Under the pieces are notes generated by a model. The model worked only from the letters and a program-made list of their open reading frames with translations. It searched no databases and was not told the DNA's origin. The translations under genes and the position numbers were made by a program. Of a stretch of DNA of 64,000 nucleotides, positions 17,967-26,295 are shown one piece after another (within the stretch, counting starts at the first letter, position 1; every line of letters starts with the position of its first letter). This DNA is from Bacteroidales bacterium (GTDB taxonomy: Bacteria; Bacteroidota; Bacteroidia; Bacteroidales; UBA932): positions 1 through 64,000 of the forward strand of contig JAFUFS010000001.1 in the NCBI GenBank assembly GCA_017469745.1, written 5' to 3'.

Positions 17967-19193
17967 ATGTCGCTTTCCCGGCATATTCACTTAACTCGTC
18001 CGCTGGCAGTGCTTTTAGCGCTGTCAGTGGCGGTTTTTTCCTGCAAGGAACCGGTCAAGGTTGAGCCGGCGGTGCCTCCGGTGCTGACGATCAAGACCCA
18101 GACTGTGGAGGGGGAAGCCGGGAGCCAGTTCATTACCATCACCGCGACCGGAGACTGGATCATTTCCACTTCAGCTTCGTGGCTTACAGTCAGTCCTTCG
18201 AGCGGATCCGGGAACAACAACATGGTTGTCTTGAGCTACACCGAGAACACCGATGCCGTCCGGTCCGCCAGCGTCACTGTCTCCGGAGCCGGTGGAAATT
18301 CTTCCGCCAGCCTGACCCAGAACAAACTGATCGTACCCGAACCTCCGACACCTGACAAGGAGAACGGCTATGGCTTCAAGACCGCCAATGCAACCTGGCT
18401 TGAACTTCCGGAGACCTTCGAGAGTGACGGACTGGAGTTCTTCTCCCATGACATGACTATCGGTACCGTCAAAACAAGGAACTATTCCTACTACTGGGAC
18501 TATAGCAATCTTGTTGCTTCTTGGGTAGCGTATCCGCTTTGTACATGGAACATTGGCAGCGGAAGCGGCCGTTCTGAAGAGTGGGGGCTGGACCCGCTTC
18601 TTCCTGAATCAAAGCAACCCGTATTATTTAACAAATATAATTATTCATCATCATTAGGAGTATTAGATAGGGGGCATCAGATTCCATCTGCGGACAGACC
18701 AGTTTCCAACAGGGCGGCAAATGTCCAAACATTTTATGGGGTTAATATGACTCCTCAGAATCATGCTCTTAATGGAGGAATATGGGTAAATCTCGAAGGA
18801 AAGGTCCGTGACTGGGCAAGGAAGACAGGAGCGACTGCAGGTACCGATACCTTGTATGTATTGACCGGTTGTGTGGTTGGTTCTTCCTCCCAGAAAGCGT
18901 ACGATAATAAAGGCAAAGCCGTTGCTGTCCCTGAATACTATTTCAAGGCCCTCTTGCGCTACAAGAACAACAACGATGTCGGCCATAAAGGTTTCATGGC
19001 CTGTGCTTTCTGGTTCGAGAATGCGGACAAGTACGGAACCAAGATAACCAAGGAGATGTCGATGTCCATCTCCGACCTTGAGAAGAAACTCGGCTACAAG
19101 TTGTTTGTCAACCTTGAGAAGAAAGTCGGGAGCGAAACTTACAAAAAGATAAAAGACGAAGATCCATCCACTGTCTCATGGTGGTGGAACTAG
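17967..19193 (+). CDS. BACON-containing DNA/RNA non-specific endonuclease (NUC1)
   Basis: 408 residues, lipobox FSC with Cys26. A BACON domain spans about 45-125 (WIISTSASWLTVSPSSGSG). The C-terminal half is a NUC1 nuclease with the signature DRGHQIPSADR. His237 is the general base, and a metal-binding Asn lies in VNMTPQNHALNGGIW. The family degrades both DNA and RNA, single or double stranded, and the lipoprotein signal puts it at the membrane surface. It starts 2 bases after the OB-fold lipoprotein and 16 bases before another secreted nuclease-fold gene. The stretch 18600-18800, which covers the catalytic loop, is markedly AT-richer and uses TTA leucine codons unlike the rest of the gene. 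Confidence 0.9.
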   Translation: MSLSRHIHLTRPLAVLLALSVAVFSCKEPVKVEPAVPPVLTIKTQTVEGEAGSQFITITATGDWIISTSASWLTVSPSSGSGNNNMVVLSYTENTDAVRSASVTVSGAGGNSSASLTQNKLIVPEPPTPDKENGYGFKTANATWLELPETFESDGLEFFSHDMTIGTVKTRNYSYYWDYSNLVASWVAYPLCTWNIGSGSGRSEEWGLDPLLPESKQPVLFNKYNYSSSLGVLDRGHQIPSADRPVSNRAANVQTFYGVNMTPQNHALNGGIWVNLEGKVRDWARKTGATAGTDTLYVLTGCVVGSSSQKAYDNKGKAVAVPEYYFKALLRYKNNNDVGHKGFMACAFWFENADKYGTKITKEMSMSISDLEKKLGYKLFVNLEKKVGSETYKKIKDEDPSTVSWWWN

Positions 19194-19209
19194 GAATAAA
19201 CCACTAATT

Positions 19210-20283
19210 ATGAAGAGATTTTTCAGCATACTTCTTTCCCTGATCGTCCTGGTCCCGTTTGCGGGAGCCCAGAAGGTTCAGAAGAGCCATGTTATCGGTT
19301 TCTATAACCTGGAAAACCTGTTTGACACCTATCACGACGAAGGCAAGAACGACTACGAGTACCTCCCCGACGGAGCCAATCAGTGGACCGAGGTCAAGTA
19401 CCGCAAGAAGCTCCACAACATGGCCGAAGTCATCCGCGCCATGAAGGAGGAGAACAAGGTTTACCATACCATCCTGGGCGTCAGCGAAATCGAGAACCGC
19501 AACGTCCTCGAAGAGCTGGTGATCCAGCCGGAGATCGCGGATGCCAATTTCCAGATAGTCCATTATGACGGACCGGACAGGCGCGGTGTAGACTGTGCCC
19601 TGCTTTACCGCCCGGACCAGTTCACCCTTCTTGGAAGCAGGTCTATTCCTTTCACCTTCGATTCGCAGACTATCAAATTCTCCATGACTCCGGAGGAGCA
19701 GGCTGATTTCCGTACCAGGGACATCCTCGAAGTCCGCGGTACCATCGACGACGAGATGTTCGCATTTTATGTGACCCATCTCCCTTCCAGGATCGGCGGC
19801 AAGAGCGGCGACCTCAGAAGCCGCGGTGCCGAGATCATCTACGAGAATGCAATGAAGCTGATGAATGAATATCCCGGGATCAAGATCGTCGTGATGGGTG
19901 ACATGAATGACGACCCGTTCAACGAGAGCATGGTCACCTACCTCCATGGAAAGGAAACTACCGATGAAGTCGGGACCGAGGATTTCTTCAATCCCTTCCT
20001 CTCGATGATCAAGGCTGGCTTCGGTTCGCTCGCCTATCAGGGAGTCTGGAGCATCTTCGACATCATCATGGTCAACAGCAACCTCGTCAATCCCGAGAAG
20101 GGCACCTTCAGGATCAAGCCCATCGTCAACAAGAAGTACTATGGAAGGGTTTTCCAGCAGCCTTTCATGACCCAGCAGGAAGGCCAGTACAAGGGTACTC
20201 CGAAGAGGACCATGTCCAACGGAGCCTTCATCAACGGCTACAGCGACCACTATCCCACTTACATTGTAATATCCACGAAGTAA
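19210..20283 (+). CDS. Secreted endonuclease/exonuclease/phosphatase-family protein
   Basis: 357 residues with a signal peptide (1-20, cleavage after FAGA). EEP-fold motifs: FYNLENLFD, LGVSEIENRNVLEEL with the metal-binding Glu, VDCALLYRP, VTHLPSR, MGDMNDDPFN and the C-terminal YSDHYPTYIV catalytic Asp-His pair. Homologues act as secreted DNases or phosphodiesterases; the fold alone does not decide. It lies between the NUC1 nuclease and a TonB receptor whose ATG starts one base after its stop, so it most likely further trims nucleic acid for uptake. Confidence 0.85.
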   Translation: MKRFFSILLSLIVLVPFAGAQKVQKSHVIGFYNLENLFDTYHDEGKNDYEYLPDGANQWTEVKYRKKLHNMAEVIRAMKEENKVYHTILGVSEIENRNVLEELVIQPEIADANFQIVHYDGPDRRGVDCALLYRPDQFTLLGSRSIPFTFDSQTIKFSMTPEEQADFRTRDILEVRGTIDDEMFAFYVTHLPSRIGGKSGDLRSRGAEIIYENAMKLMNEYPGIKIVVMGDMNDDPFNESMVTYLHGKETTDEVGTEDFFNPFLSMIKAGFGSLAYQGVWSIFDIIMVNSNLVNPEKGTFRIKPIVNKKYYGRVFQQPFMTQQEGQYKGTPKRTMSNGAFINGYSDHYPTYIVISTK

Positions 20284-20284
20284 A

Positions 20285-23170
20285 ATGAATATTCTCAAGA
20301 AACTGGCTGCCGCATTGGCAGCAGGCCTGATCGGTGCGGCCCTTTACGCCCAGGTTCCTACCGGAGGAGTCAAGGGTACCGTCATCAACAGGGCATCCAG
20401 GACGCCTGTCGAGGGTGCGAGCCTCGTTCTCAAGGCCGGTGCCTCCGAAATCGGTACGATCAAGACCGACGCCCAGGGCAACTTCCTTCTGGAGGCTCTT
20501 GCGGACGGCATGTACAATCTCATCATCGAGGCTCCCGGCTACCTTCCCACCACGGTGAACGTGACGGTCAACGACGGCTATGTCAAGAATATGTACAACC
20601 TGAGCCTGTCCCCTTCGATCATCAACAACGAGGTTGACGACTCTTCGTTCGGAGAGTTCGACCTGGACGGCAACGGCTACGAGGACACCCCCACAATCCT
20701 CTATGACCAGAACGACGTGTTCAACAACGCCGCCAGCTACAATTTCAGCGCGATCCGTTTCAAGGCCCGTGGTTATGCAAGCGAGTCACAGGATGTCTAC
20801 GTCGCCGGAGTAAAGATGAACGACGCCCTGACGGGATATTCACCGTACTCCCTCTGGAGCGGCCTCAACGAGGCGACCCGTGCCAAATCTTCCGTTATAG
20901 GTTCAGAGATTTCCCCTTACGGTATCGGAGGTTACAACGGTCTGACGAACATCTACGGCACTCCCGGTCAGGTACGTCCCGGCAAGAGGTTCAGCGTCCT
21001 TACTAACAGCGCGCTCTACCGCCTCCGCCTGATGGGAACCTATGCGGTTCCTGAGAATGACAAGGGATGGTCCTACGCCGTCAGCGCTTCTGCCCGTCTC
21101 GGCGGAAACGATTGGGTGCAAGGCGTTTACTACCGTTCGTTCGCCTACTATCTCGGAGTTGAGAAGAACTGGGGCGACGTCCATCGCCTTGCCCTCGTCA
21201 CCTTCGCAGCTCCCGGGCAGCGCGGTGCACAGAACGCTTCCACCCAGGAAGTCTACGACCTCATGGGTGACAACATGTACAACTCCAACTGGGGCTACCA
21301 GAACGGAAAGGTCCGCAACGCCAGGAACAGGATAACCTTCGAGCCCATCACCTTCCTGAAGTACGACTTCACCCCTTCGAAGGAACTGGAGGCTTCGGCC
21401 ACCCTGCTTTTCAGGACCGGCAAGAACGGTTACACTGCCCTCGACTGGTACGATGCTCCGGATCCCAGGCCTGACTACTACCGCAACCTGCCCAGCTATT
21501 ACTACATGCCCAACGAGGACTACAACCGCCTCAATCCACAGAAGGCCGCCTGGGCCCGCGAGGCCTGGCAGACCCATCAGGCATCTACTGCCCATGTGGA
21601 CTGGGACAGGTTCTACTATGTCAACAGGAATTCCGAGGACGGCCGTTCCAAGTACGCCCTCGAGGAGAGGCATGTCGACCAGAACGACCTCAACCTGGCA
21701 ACCAGCCTGAAGTGGCGTCCCAACACCAGCACCATCCTGACGGCCGGCTTCAACGCCAAGTACAACAAGACTGAGTACTACAAATCCATCAACGACCTCC
21801 TTGGAGGACAGTATTTCCTGGACGTGGACCAGTTCGCCGAGAGGGACTATTCTTCTTCTGCGATCAGGGTCCAGAACGACCTGGACTATTACCTTGCCCA
21901 TGGTGAGGCACGTAAGGTCAAGGTCGGAGACAAGTACGGTTACGACTATTTCGCCAACCTTCTCAAGGGAGAGCTCTGGGCTTCCGGCAAGTTTGCCTTC
22001 GGCGGTCTTGACGTGACTGTCGGCGGACGCCTGGGAACCAGTTCCTACTGGAGGGAAGGCCTTGTGAGAAAGGGTCTTTTCCCGGGACTTGATAACAACG
22101 GCCAGCCGATGTACATCGGAGATGAGATCTACACTACCTATGACCAGAACGGTGATCCCATAACTTCCAAGGGCTCTTCGGAGGAGAAGTTCTTCATGAC
22201 CTATGCCGGCAAGGTCAATGTAGCATATTCATTGACGGGCGGCCACAGGTTCTTCGCCAATGCCGGTTATTTCAGCGACTCGCCTTACTTCGACAAATCT
22301 TTCGTGGCCCCGAGGACGAGGAACACCTACATCCACAAGCTTGACAATGTCAAGTCGCTGTCGGCCGATGTCAACTACATGTACGCAACCAACGGCTACA
22401 GCCTGCGTCTGACCGGCTTCTACACCAACATCACCGACCAGACCGATGTGATGAGCGTCTACTACGACCTCAACAACTCCTTCGGAAACTTCGCCCTCAG
22501 CGGCATCGACGAAAGGCATGTCGGAGTGGAACTCGGTTTCGAGGTCCCTACCCCTCTGAGCGGCCTGTCGGTAGTGGGTGTGTTCACGACCGGTGAATAT
22601 GTCTACACTTCGACTCCTCTCCTGACCGCTACGGTTGACAACAGTGCGGAGCCTATCTATGACGACATCCCCGTTTCCTATTGGAAGGGGACTCCTCTGA
22701 CCGACGGCACCACCCAGAAGCATTATGTCCCCAGCACTCCGCAGCTCGCTGCAAGTCTCGGTCTTTCCTATTTCTACAACTACTGGTTCATCGATGCCGA
22801 TGTGGATTATTTCGCCAATTCCTATCTTGACATGAGCCCTCTGAGCAGGACTGACTATGCGACTGCGGGCCCTGACGGAGTCATCACTCCCGAAGAGGTA
22901 GAGGCCATGACAAGGCAGGAGAAGTTCGACCCGGCATGGATGGTCAATTTCAGTGTCGGCAAGTCTTGGTACTACAAGAGGAAGTACCAGTACGGCTTCT
23001 CTCTCAACGCCAAGAACATCCTCAACAAGACGGATGTGAAGACCGGCGGTTTCGAGCAGACCAGGATGGTGGACAACACCGTCAGCAAGACGCGCTTCTA
23101 CAACTTCGATCCGAAGTATTTCTACATGCCCGGTTTCAACTACATGCTGAACCTTTATTTCAGATTCTAA
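20285..23170 (+). CDS. TonB-dependent receptor without SusD partner
   Basis: 961 residues with a signal peptide (1-22). A carboxypeptidase-regulatory-like domain (about 27-110) is followed by a plug-like region (SYNFSAIRFKARGYASESQDVYVAGV, noted here only as residues about 145-185) and a long beta barrel ending in NYMLNLYFRF. It lacks the SusC signature linker and no SusD gene follows. The partner positions are taken by OB-fold lipoproteins on both sides of the receptor. It probably imports a nuclease product such as oligonucleotides, using TonB energy. The start is one base after the upstream stop, which implies translational coupling. Confidence 0.88.
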   Translation: MNILKKLAAALAAGLIGAALYAQVPTGGVKGTVINRASRTPVEGASLVLKAGASEIGTIKTDAQGNFLLEALADGMYNLIIEAPGYLPTTVNVTVNDGYVKNMYNLSLSPSIINNEVDDSSFGEFDLDGNGYEDTPTILYDQNDVFNNAASYNFSAIRFKARGYASESQDVYVAGVKMNDALTGYSPYSLWSGLNEATRAKSSVIGSEISPYGIGGYNGLTNIYGTPGQVRPGKRFSVLTNSALYRLRLMGTYAVPENDKGWSYAVSASARLGGNDWVQGVYYRSFAYYLGVEKNWGDVHRLALVTFAAPGQRGAQNASTQEVYDLMGDNMYNSNWGYQNGKVRNARNRITFEPITFLKYDFTPSKELEASATLLFRTGKNGYTALDWYDAPDPRPDYYRNLPSYYYMPNEDYNRLNPQKAAWAREAWQTHQASTAHVDWDRFYYVNRNSEDGRSKYALEERHVDQNDLNLATSLKWRPNTSTILTAGFNAKYNKTEYYKSINDLLGGQYFLDVDQFAERDYSSSAIRVQNDLDYYLAHGEARKVKVGDKYGYDYFANLLKGELWASGKFAFGGLDVTVGGRLGTSSYWREGLVRKGLFPGLDNNGQPMYIGDEIYTTYDQNGDPITSKGSSEEKFFMTYAGKVNVAYSLTGGHRFFANAGYFSDSPYFDKSFVAPRTRNTYIHKLDNVKSLSADVNYMYATNGYSLRLTGFYTNITDQTDVMSVYYDLNNSFGNFALSGIDERHVGVELGFEVPTPLSGLSVVGVFTTGEYVYTSTPLLTATVDNSAEPIYDDIPVSYWKGTPLTDGTTQKHYVPSTPQLAASLGLSYFYNYWFIDADVDYFANSYLDMSPLSRTDYATAGPDGVITPEEVEAMTRQEKFDPAWMVNFSVGKSWYYKRKYQYGFSLNAKNILNKTDVKTGGFEQTRMVDNTVSKTRFYNFDPKYFYMPGFNYMLNLYFRF

Positions 23171-23188
23171 ACGCCCGGAGGAACGATC

Positions 23189-24223
23189 ATGAAAAAGATA
23201 TTATATTCAATAGCGATAGTCCTTTCCTTAACCGCGGTGTCCTGCGAGGAGTGGGAACCAGTCCTCGGCAACCAGGGAGAGCCTGATGTGTCTGTGCCGC
23301 AGACTTTGCAGGTCAACACTACCATTGCCCAGCTCAAGGCCCTCTACGACGGAAAACCCGTCCATGTCGACAATGACCTGATCATAGGTGGAAAGATCAT
23401 TTCCTCCGACGCTTCCGGCAACATCTACCGTTCGCTCTACATCCAGGACGAGACCGGTGCGATCGAGGTCAAGATCGGCAATTCCGGCCTCTACAATGAC
23501 TACAAGCCCGGCCAGATGCTCTATGTCAAGTGCCAGGGTCTCGTGATCGGCAATTACGGCGGCATGCTTCAGATCGGAGCCGACGACCCTACGGGAGAAT
23601 ACGAGACGGCCTACATCGACGTGAAGAGCCTGATCAGTTCGCACATCTTCAGGGGGGAGACCGGCTCTCCCGTCACTCCTCAGGTGCTGACTGAGGACGA
23701 TGTCAAGGCGGCCCTCAAGTCCGGCTACAAGAGCCCGTACTTCGGTAAGCTGGTGACCTTGAATAATTTGACCTACGGCAAGGAGATTTTCGTCCTTATC
23801 TATCTCAACAGCAATCTGGACAAGAAAGCGTCGTCCAACCGCCTCTTCCTTTCGGACCAGCAGTGGGGAGTTGACACCTGGGCCTTCAGCGCCAACAAGA
23901 TGAAGGAATATCTTCTTTCGGGTGTTTGGAATTCCGCCAAGATCGGCAACTCCGGAGACTATAACTACGGTACCGCGGCAGATGCTTTCAAGGTCCTGTA
24001 CGAGAACGCGGCAGCCTATGCGGTCAGCCAGTATTTCAAGATGCCCGGCGGCACCGAGATCCAGGTGCGTTCGAGCGGCTATGCAAAATTCGCAGACCAG
24101 AAGATTGATTCCAGGATTCTGTCCGGAGAGTCGAAAATCAACCTGACGGGCATCCTGACCAACTACAACGGAGCCGCTCAGTTCACCCTTATAGATCTGG
24201 ACGGTGTGAAGATAACCAACTAA
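23189..24223 (+). CDS. DUF5689 OB-fold surface lipoprotein
   Basis: 344 residues, lipobox AVSC with Cys19. The DUF5689 pattern is clear: TTIAQLKALY, then DLIIGGKIISSDASGNIYRS, LYIQDETGAIEVKIG and YVKCQGLVIGNYGGMLQIG. This is an OB-like beta barrel. No catalytic residues are known for the family. Unusually for this window it has a good Shine-Dalgarno, GGAGGA at 23177-23182, six bases before the ATG. Sitting right after the TonB receptor, in the place of a SusD, it is likely the substrate-binding lid or a co-receptor. Ligand is inferred from the nucleases upstream. Confidence 0.8.
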   Translation: MKKILYSIAIVLSLTAVSCEEWEPVLGNQGEPDVSVPQTLQVNTTIAQLKALYDGKPVHVDNDLIIGGKIISSDASGNIYRSLYIQDETGAIEVKIGNSGLYNDYKPGQMLYVKCQGLVIGNYGGMLQIGADDPTGEYETAYIDVKSLISSHIFRGETGSPVTPQVLTEDDVKAALKSGYKSPYFGKLVTLNNLTYGKEIFVLIYLNSNLDKKASSNRLFLSDQQWGVDTWAFSANKMKEYLLSGVWNSAKIGNSGDYNYGTAADAFKVLYENAAAYAVSQYFKMPGGTEIQVRSSGYAKFADQKIDSRILSGESKINLTGILTNYNGAAQFTLIDLDGVKITN

Positions 24224-24233
24224 ACATACCGTC

Positions 24234-26273
24234 ATGAAAAAAACTGTTTTAGCGTTGGGAGCAATCGTGATGATGAGTGCATGTACCCAGACAAAGAATC
24301 CCTTCCTTCAGGAATGGGACACCCCTTACGGCATTCCGCCGTTTGACAAGATTACGCTCGCTGATTACATCCCGGCGGTCAAGGCCGGCATAGAGCAGCA
24401 GGAGAAAGAGCTCCAGGCTATTCTGGACAACCAGGAAGCTCCAACCTTCAAGAACACCGTCGAGGCTTACGATCTCTCGGGAGAAATTCTCTCGAAGGTC
24501 AACGGAGTCCTGTTCAACCTGCAGGAGACTGAAGGCAGCGACGAGATGGAGAAGGTGGCAGAGGAAGCTACTGAACTCTTGACTGCCCATGAGAACGAGA
24601 TTTCGATGAACAAGAAGTTCTTCGAGAGGGTCAAGGCTGTCTACGATGCAGACCAGAGCGGTCTCACGAGGGAGCAGCAGATGGTCCTCAAGAATCTCTA
24701 CAAGAGCTTCACCCGAAACGGTGTCGATCTTGACGAGGCCTCTCAGGCAAGGCTCAAGGAGGTCAACGTAAAGATAGCCTCGATGCAGCAGAAGTTCGGC
24801 ACGAACCTGCTTGCCGAGAACAATGCTTTCAAGGAGAAGTTCGGGATTCCGGTTTCTTCCTACACCGATGAAATGACTTCCTGTGAGGACAGGGCGCGTC
24901 GCGAAGAAATGTTCAAGGCCTATTCCTCCAGGGGCAACAACGGTAATGAATATGACAACAAGGCTCTCAGCCTTGAGATCCTGAAACTCCGTGCCGAGAA
25001 GGCCCGCATGCTCGGATTCGACACCTTCGCAGCCTATGAACTGGATGACCAGATGGCTCATGATCCCGCAACGGTGGATGCATTCCTGGACCAGATCCAG
25101 AAGGCTTCGAATGCCAAGGCAAAGGAGGAAGTCTACGACATGCAGAAGATCATGGACGAGGACATCGCTGCCGGAAAGCTCGCAAAAGGCTCCAGGATCC
25201 AGCCTTGGGACTGGTTCTACTATGCAGAAAAGGTGCGTCAGCGCAAGTATGCATTGGATGAAGAGCAGACGAAACCATATTTCCGGATGGAGAATGTCCG
25301 CAAGGGTATCTTCGCCGCGGCCCACAAGCTCTATGGTATCAACGTGGAACCTCTAGACGGAGTTCCCGTCTACAATCCCGCGGTCGAGACCTTCAAGGTG
25401 ACGGACGCTGACGGCAGCCTTCTTGGAATATTCATGACCGACTATTTCCCTCGTTCTTCCAAGAGGGGCGGGGCATGGATGAATGTTTTCCGCGACCAGT
25501 ATGTCGATAAAGACGGTAACGAGATTCGTCCCATCGTGGTGAATGTCGGAAACATGGCGGCACCTACCGAGACGGAACCTGCCCTGTTCTCCATCGACAA
25601 TGTCGAGACCGTCTTCCATGAGTTCGGACACGGCCTCCACGGCCTGCTGACCAAGTGCGCCTATCCTTCGGTGAGCGGCACCAGCGTCAAGCGCGACTTC
25701 GTTGAGACCTTCTCGCAGTTCAACGAGAACTGGGCCTTCCAGCCCGAGATCCTTGCTGAATATGCAACCAATTACAAGACAGGTGAGGTGATCCCTGATT
25801 CACTTGTCGCCAAGATAAACAACGCCCGCAAGTTCAACCAGGGCTTCATGACTTCCGAGCTTTGCGCGGCCTCGATCCTGGACATGAAGTGGCACGAGCT
25901 TACTCTTGAAGAGCTTTCAAAGATGAGTGAGGGCGACCAGGCAGCCAACGTGGCAGCCTTCGAGGAGAAGGTCTGCAAGGAGATGGGTCTCATCGACGAG
26001 ATCATCCCCCGCTACCGCACCACCTATTTCAATCACATCTTCAACAGCGGCTACTGCGCAGGCTACTACAGCTATCTTTGGGCAGAGGTCCTGGACAAGG
26101 ATGCCTTTGAATATTTCCAGCAGCAGGGTCTTTACGATCCCCATGTCGCGGACAAGTTCCGCCGCACCTTCCTCGAAAGGGGAGGAAGCGAGGAGCCAAT
26201 GGTCCTGTACATGAGATTCAAAGGCTCGGAACCTGACCCGGGTGCTCTCCTGAGGGCCAGAGGACTTGAATAA
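24234..26273 (+). CDS. dcp: M3-family metallopeptidase, peptidyl-dipeptidase type
   Basis: 679 residues, lipobox MSAC with Cys17, so anchored in a membrane facing the periplasm. Zinc motif HEFGH at 462-466 (His462, Glu463, His466), with the third ligand in the following VETFSQFNENW helix, and the typical C-terminal FNHIFNSGYCAGYYSYLWAE segment. Length matches peptidyl-dipeptidase Dcp, which removes C-terminal dipeptides from oligopeptides. It begins 10 bases after the DUF5689 gene. Its job in peptide turnover has no clear link to the nucleases, so co-transcription may be simply read-through. Confidence 0.9.
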   Translation: MKKTVLALGAIVMMSACTQTKNPFLQEWDTPYGIPPFDKITLADYIPAVKAGIEQQEKELQAILDNQEAPTFKNTVEAYDLSGEILSKVNGVLFNLQETEGSDEMEKVAEEATELLTAHENEISMNKKFFERVKAVYDADQSGLTREQQMVLKNLYKSFTRNGVDLDEASQARLKEVNVKIASMQQKFGTNLLAENNAFKEKFGIPVSSYTDEMTSCEDRARREEMFKAYSSRGNNGNEYDNKALSLEILKLRAEKARMLGFDTFAAYELDDQMAHDPATVDAFLDQIQKASNAKAKEEVYDMQKIMDEDIAAGKLAKGSRIQPWDWFYYAEKVRQRKYALDEEQTKPYFRMENVRKGIFAAAHKLYGINVEPLDGVPVYNPAVETFKVTDADGSLLGIFMTDYFPRSSKRGGAWMNVFRDQYVDKDGNEIRPIVVNVGNMAAPTETEPALFSIDNVETVFHEFGHGLHGLLTKCAYPSVSGTSVKRDFVETFSQFNENWAFQPEILAEYATNYKTGEVIPDSLVAKINNARKFNQGFMTSELCAASILDMKWHELTLEELSKMSEGDQAANVAAFEEKVCKEMGLIDEIIPRYRTTYFNHIFNSGYCAGYYSYLWAEVLDKDAFEYFQQQGLYDPHVADKFRRTFLERGGSEEPMVLYMRFKGSEPDPGALLRARGLE

Positions 26274-26295
26274 TTAAACCAAAACTCATAATGGT

